Positions 63,849-64,000 of a DNA stretch of 64,000 nucleotides are shown here, in pieces. The DNA comes from Actinomadura violacea (lineage in GTDB: Bacteria; Actinomycetota; Actinomycetes; Streptosporangiales; Streptosporangiaceae). The stretch covers positions 248,001 to 312,000 of the forward strand of contig NZ_JAGEPF010000013.1 in the NCBI RefSeq assembly GCF_017573465.1, read 5' to 3'. A program made the translations under genes and the position numbers. The stretch's first letter is position 1. Every line of letters begins with the position of its first letter. Below the pieces are notes generated by a model, which did no database searches, had not been told where the DNA came from, and was given only the letters and a program-made list of their open reading frames with translations.

Positions 63849-64000
63849 TTATGGCCTCGCGTGATCGACGACCTGCTGGTCCAGGGCCGCCTGTGTCTCC
63901 GGCGGGAGTTCGGCGCCGTCGAGTTCGAACACCAGCGGCGGGAAGGTTGTGGGCGGATCCACGCGACCGGTCCCCCAGCGACCAATCAGCAGCAACGGCA
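63849..64000 (-). CDS. C-terminal end of a gene entering from the right edge
   Basis: A minus-strand frame enters at 63998 and reads 49 residues to TAA at 63849-63851 (LLLIGRWGTGRVDPPTTFPP, then ELDGAELPPETQAALDQQVV). Codon use is strongly G/C-ending, supporting real coding. Too little is visible to assign a family. The 234-bp gap to the Sel1 gene holds nothing evident. Confidence 0.55.
   Translation of the reverse strand, partial: PLLLIGRWGTGRVDPPTTFPPLVFELDGAELPPETQAALDQQVVDHARP

Overview
The window is GC-rich DNA (codons mostly end in G or C, many GTG starts, ATGA/GTGA gene overlaps) from a filamentous actinomycete. It encodes Lsr2, AfsR/SARP-type and XRE-type regulators, RsbW-like ATPases and a class I lanthipeptide cluster. 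The mix fits Streptosporangiales or a relative better than a model Streptomyces, but genus cannot be settled from sequence alone. Most of the window looks accessory rather than core.

Layout. (1) 1-10.6 kb: a divergent pair of giant secreted proteins, an Rhs/YD-repeat protein running off the left edge (minus strand) and a 1423-residue protein with FG-GAP, LamG and ricin-B lectin regions (plus strand), followed by a Pro/Thr-rich membrane-anchored protein. (2) 11.0-26.0 kb: an integrative conjugative element backbone. Leftward are two tandem DNA methyltransferase paralogues, a small Cys-containing protein, an excisionase-like HTH and a tyrosine integrase. Rightward is an almost fully overlapping operon: pilin, VirB6/TrbL-like channel, PrgI-like protein, VirB4 ATPase, TraG/VirD4-like ATPase, replication-relaxation protein, transglycosylase/NlpC hydrolase and DUF2637 protein. 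(3) 26.0-32.7 kb: leftward genes, probably element cargo or control: double winged-helix protein, MoxR-like AAA ATPase, VWA protein with an HEAAH motif, a winged-helix regulator and small proteins.

(4) 33.5-38.5 kb: two RsbW-like ATPases, an XRE/TPR-like regulator, an APH-fold kinase and a sigma-like protein, with two very long perfect hairpins (21 and 26 bp) in a 640-bp intergenic region. (5) 38.7-49.0 kb: a Tad/Flp-type pilus operon (lipoprotein, secreted protein, SAF/CpaB, CpaE-like, TadA, TadB, TadC, Flp-like pilin, three TadE-like proteins) ending in a membrane-bound LysM-BTAD regulator. (6) 49.1-59.8 kb: an alpha/beta hydrolase and an FxLD-family lanthipeptide cluster: XRE regulator, small conserved-looking protein, 54-residue precursor, LanB, LanC, a fused elimination-like/isoaspartyl methyltransferase, and a helical protein. 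(7) 59.9-64 kb: a DUF6879 protein, small unknowns, Lsr2, a Sel1/TPR protein and a partial gene at the right edge.

Working together: the element genes would excise, modify and transfer DNA through a Gram-positive type IV secretion apparatus. The Tad genes would assemble a thin surface pilus. The FxLD genes would dehydrate Ser/Thr, form (methyl)lanthionines and modify an Asp, most plausibly the Asp-Gly at the start of the precursor core. A hairpin between precursor and LanB, and a single TTA codon in LanB, suggest expression control.
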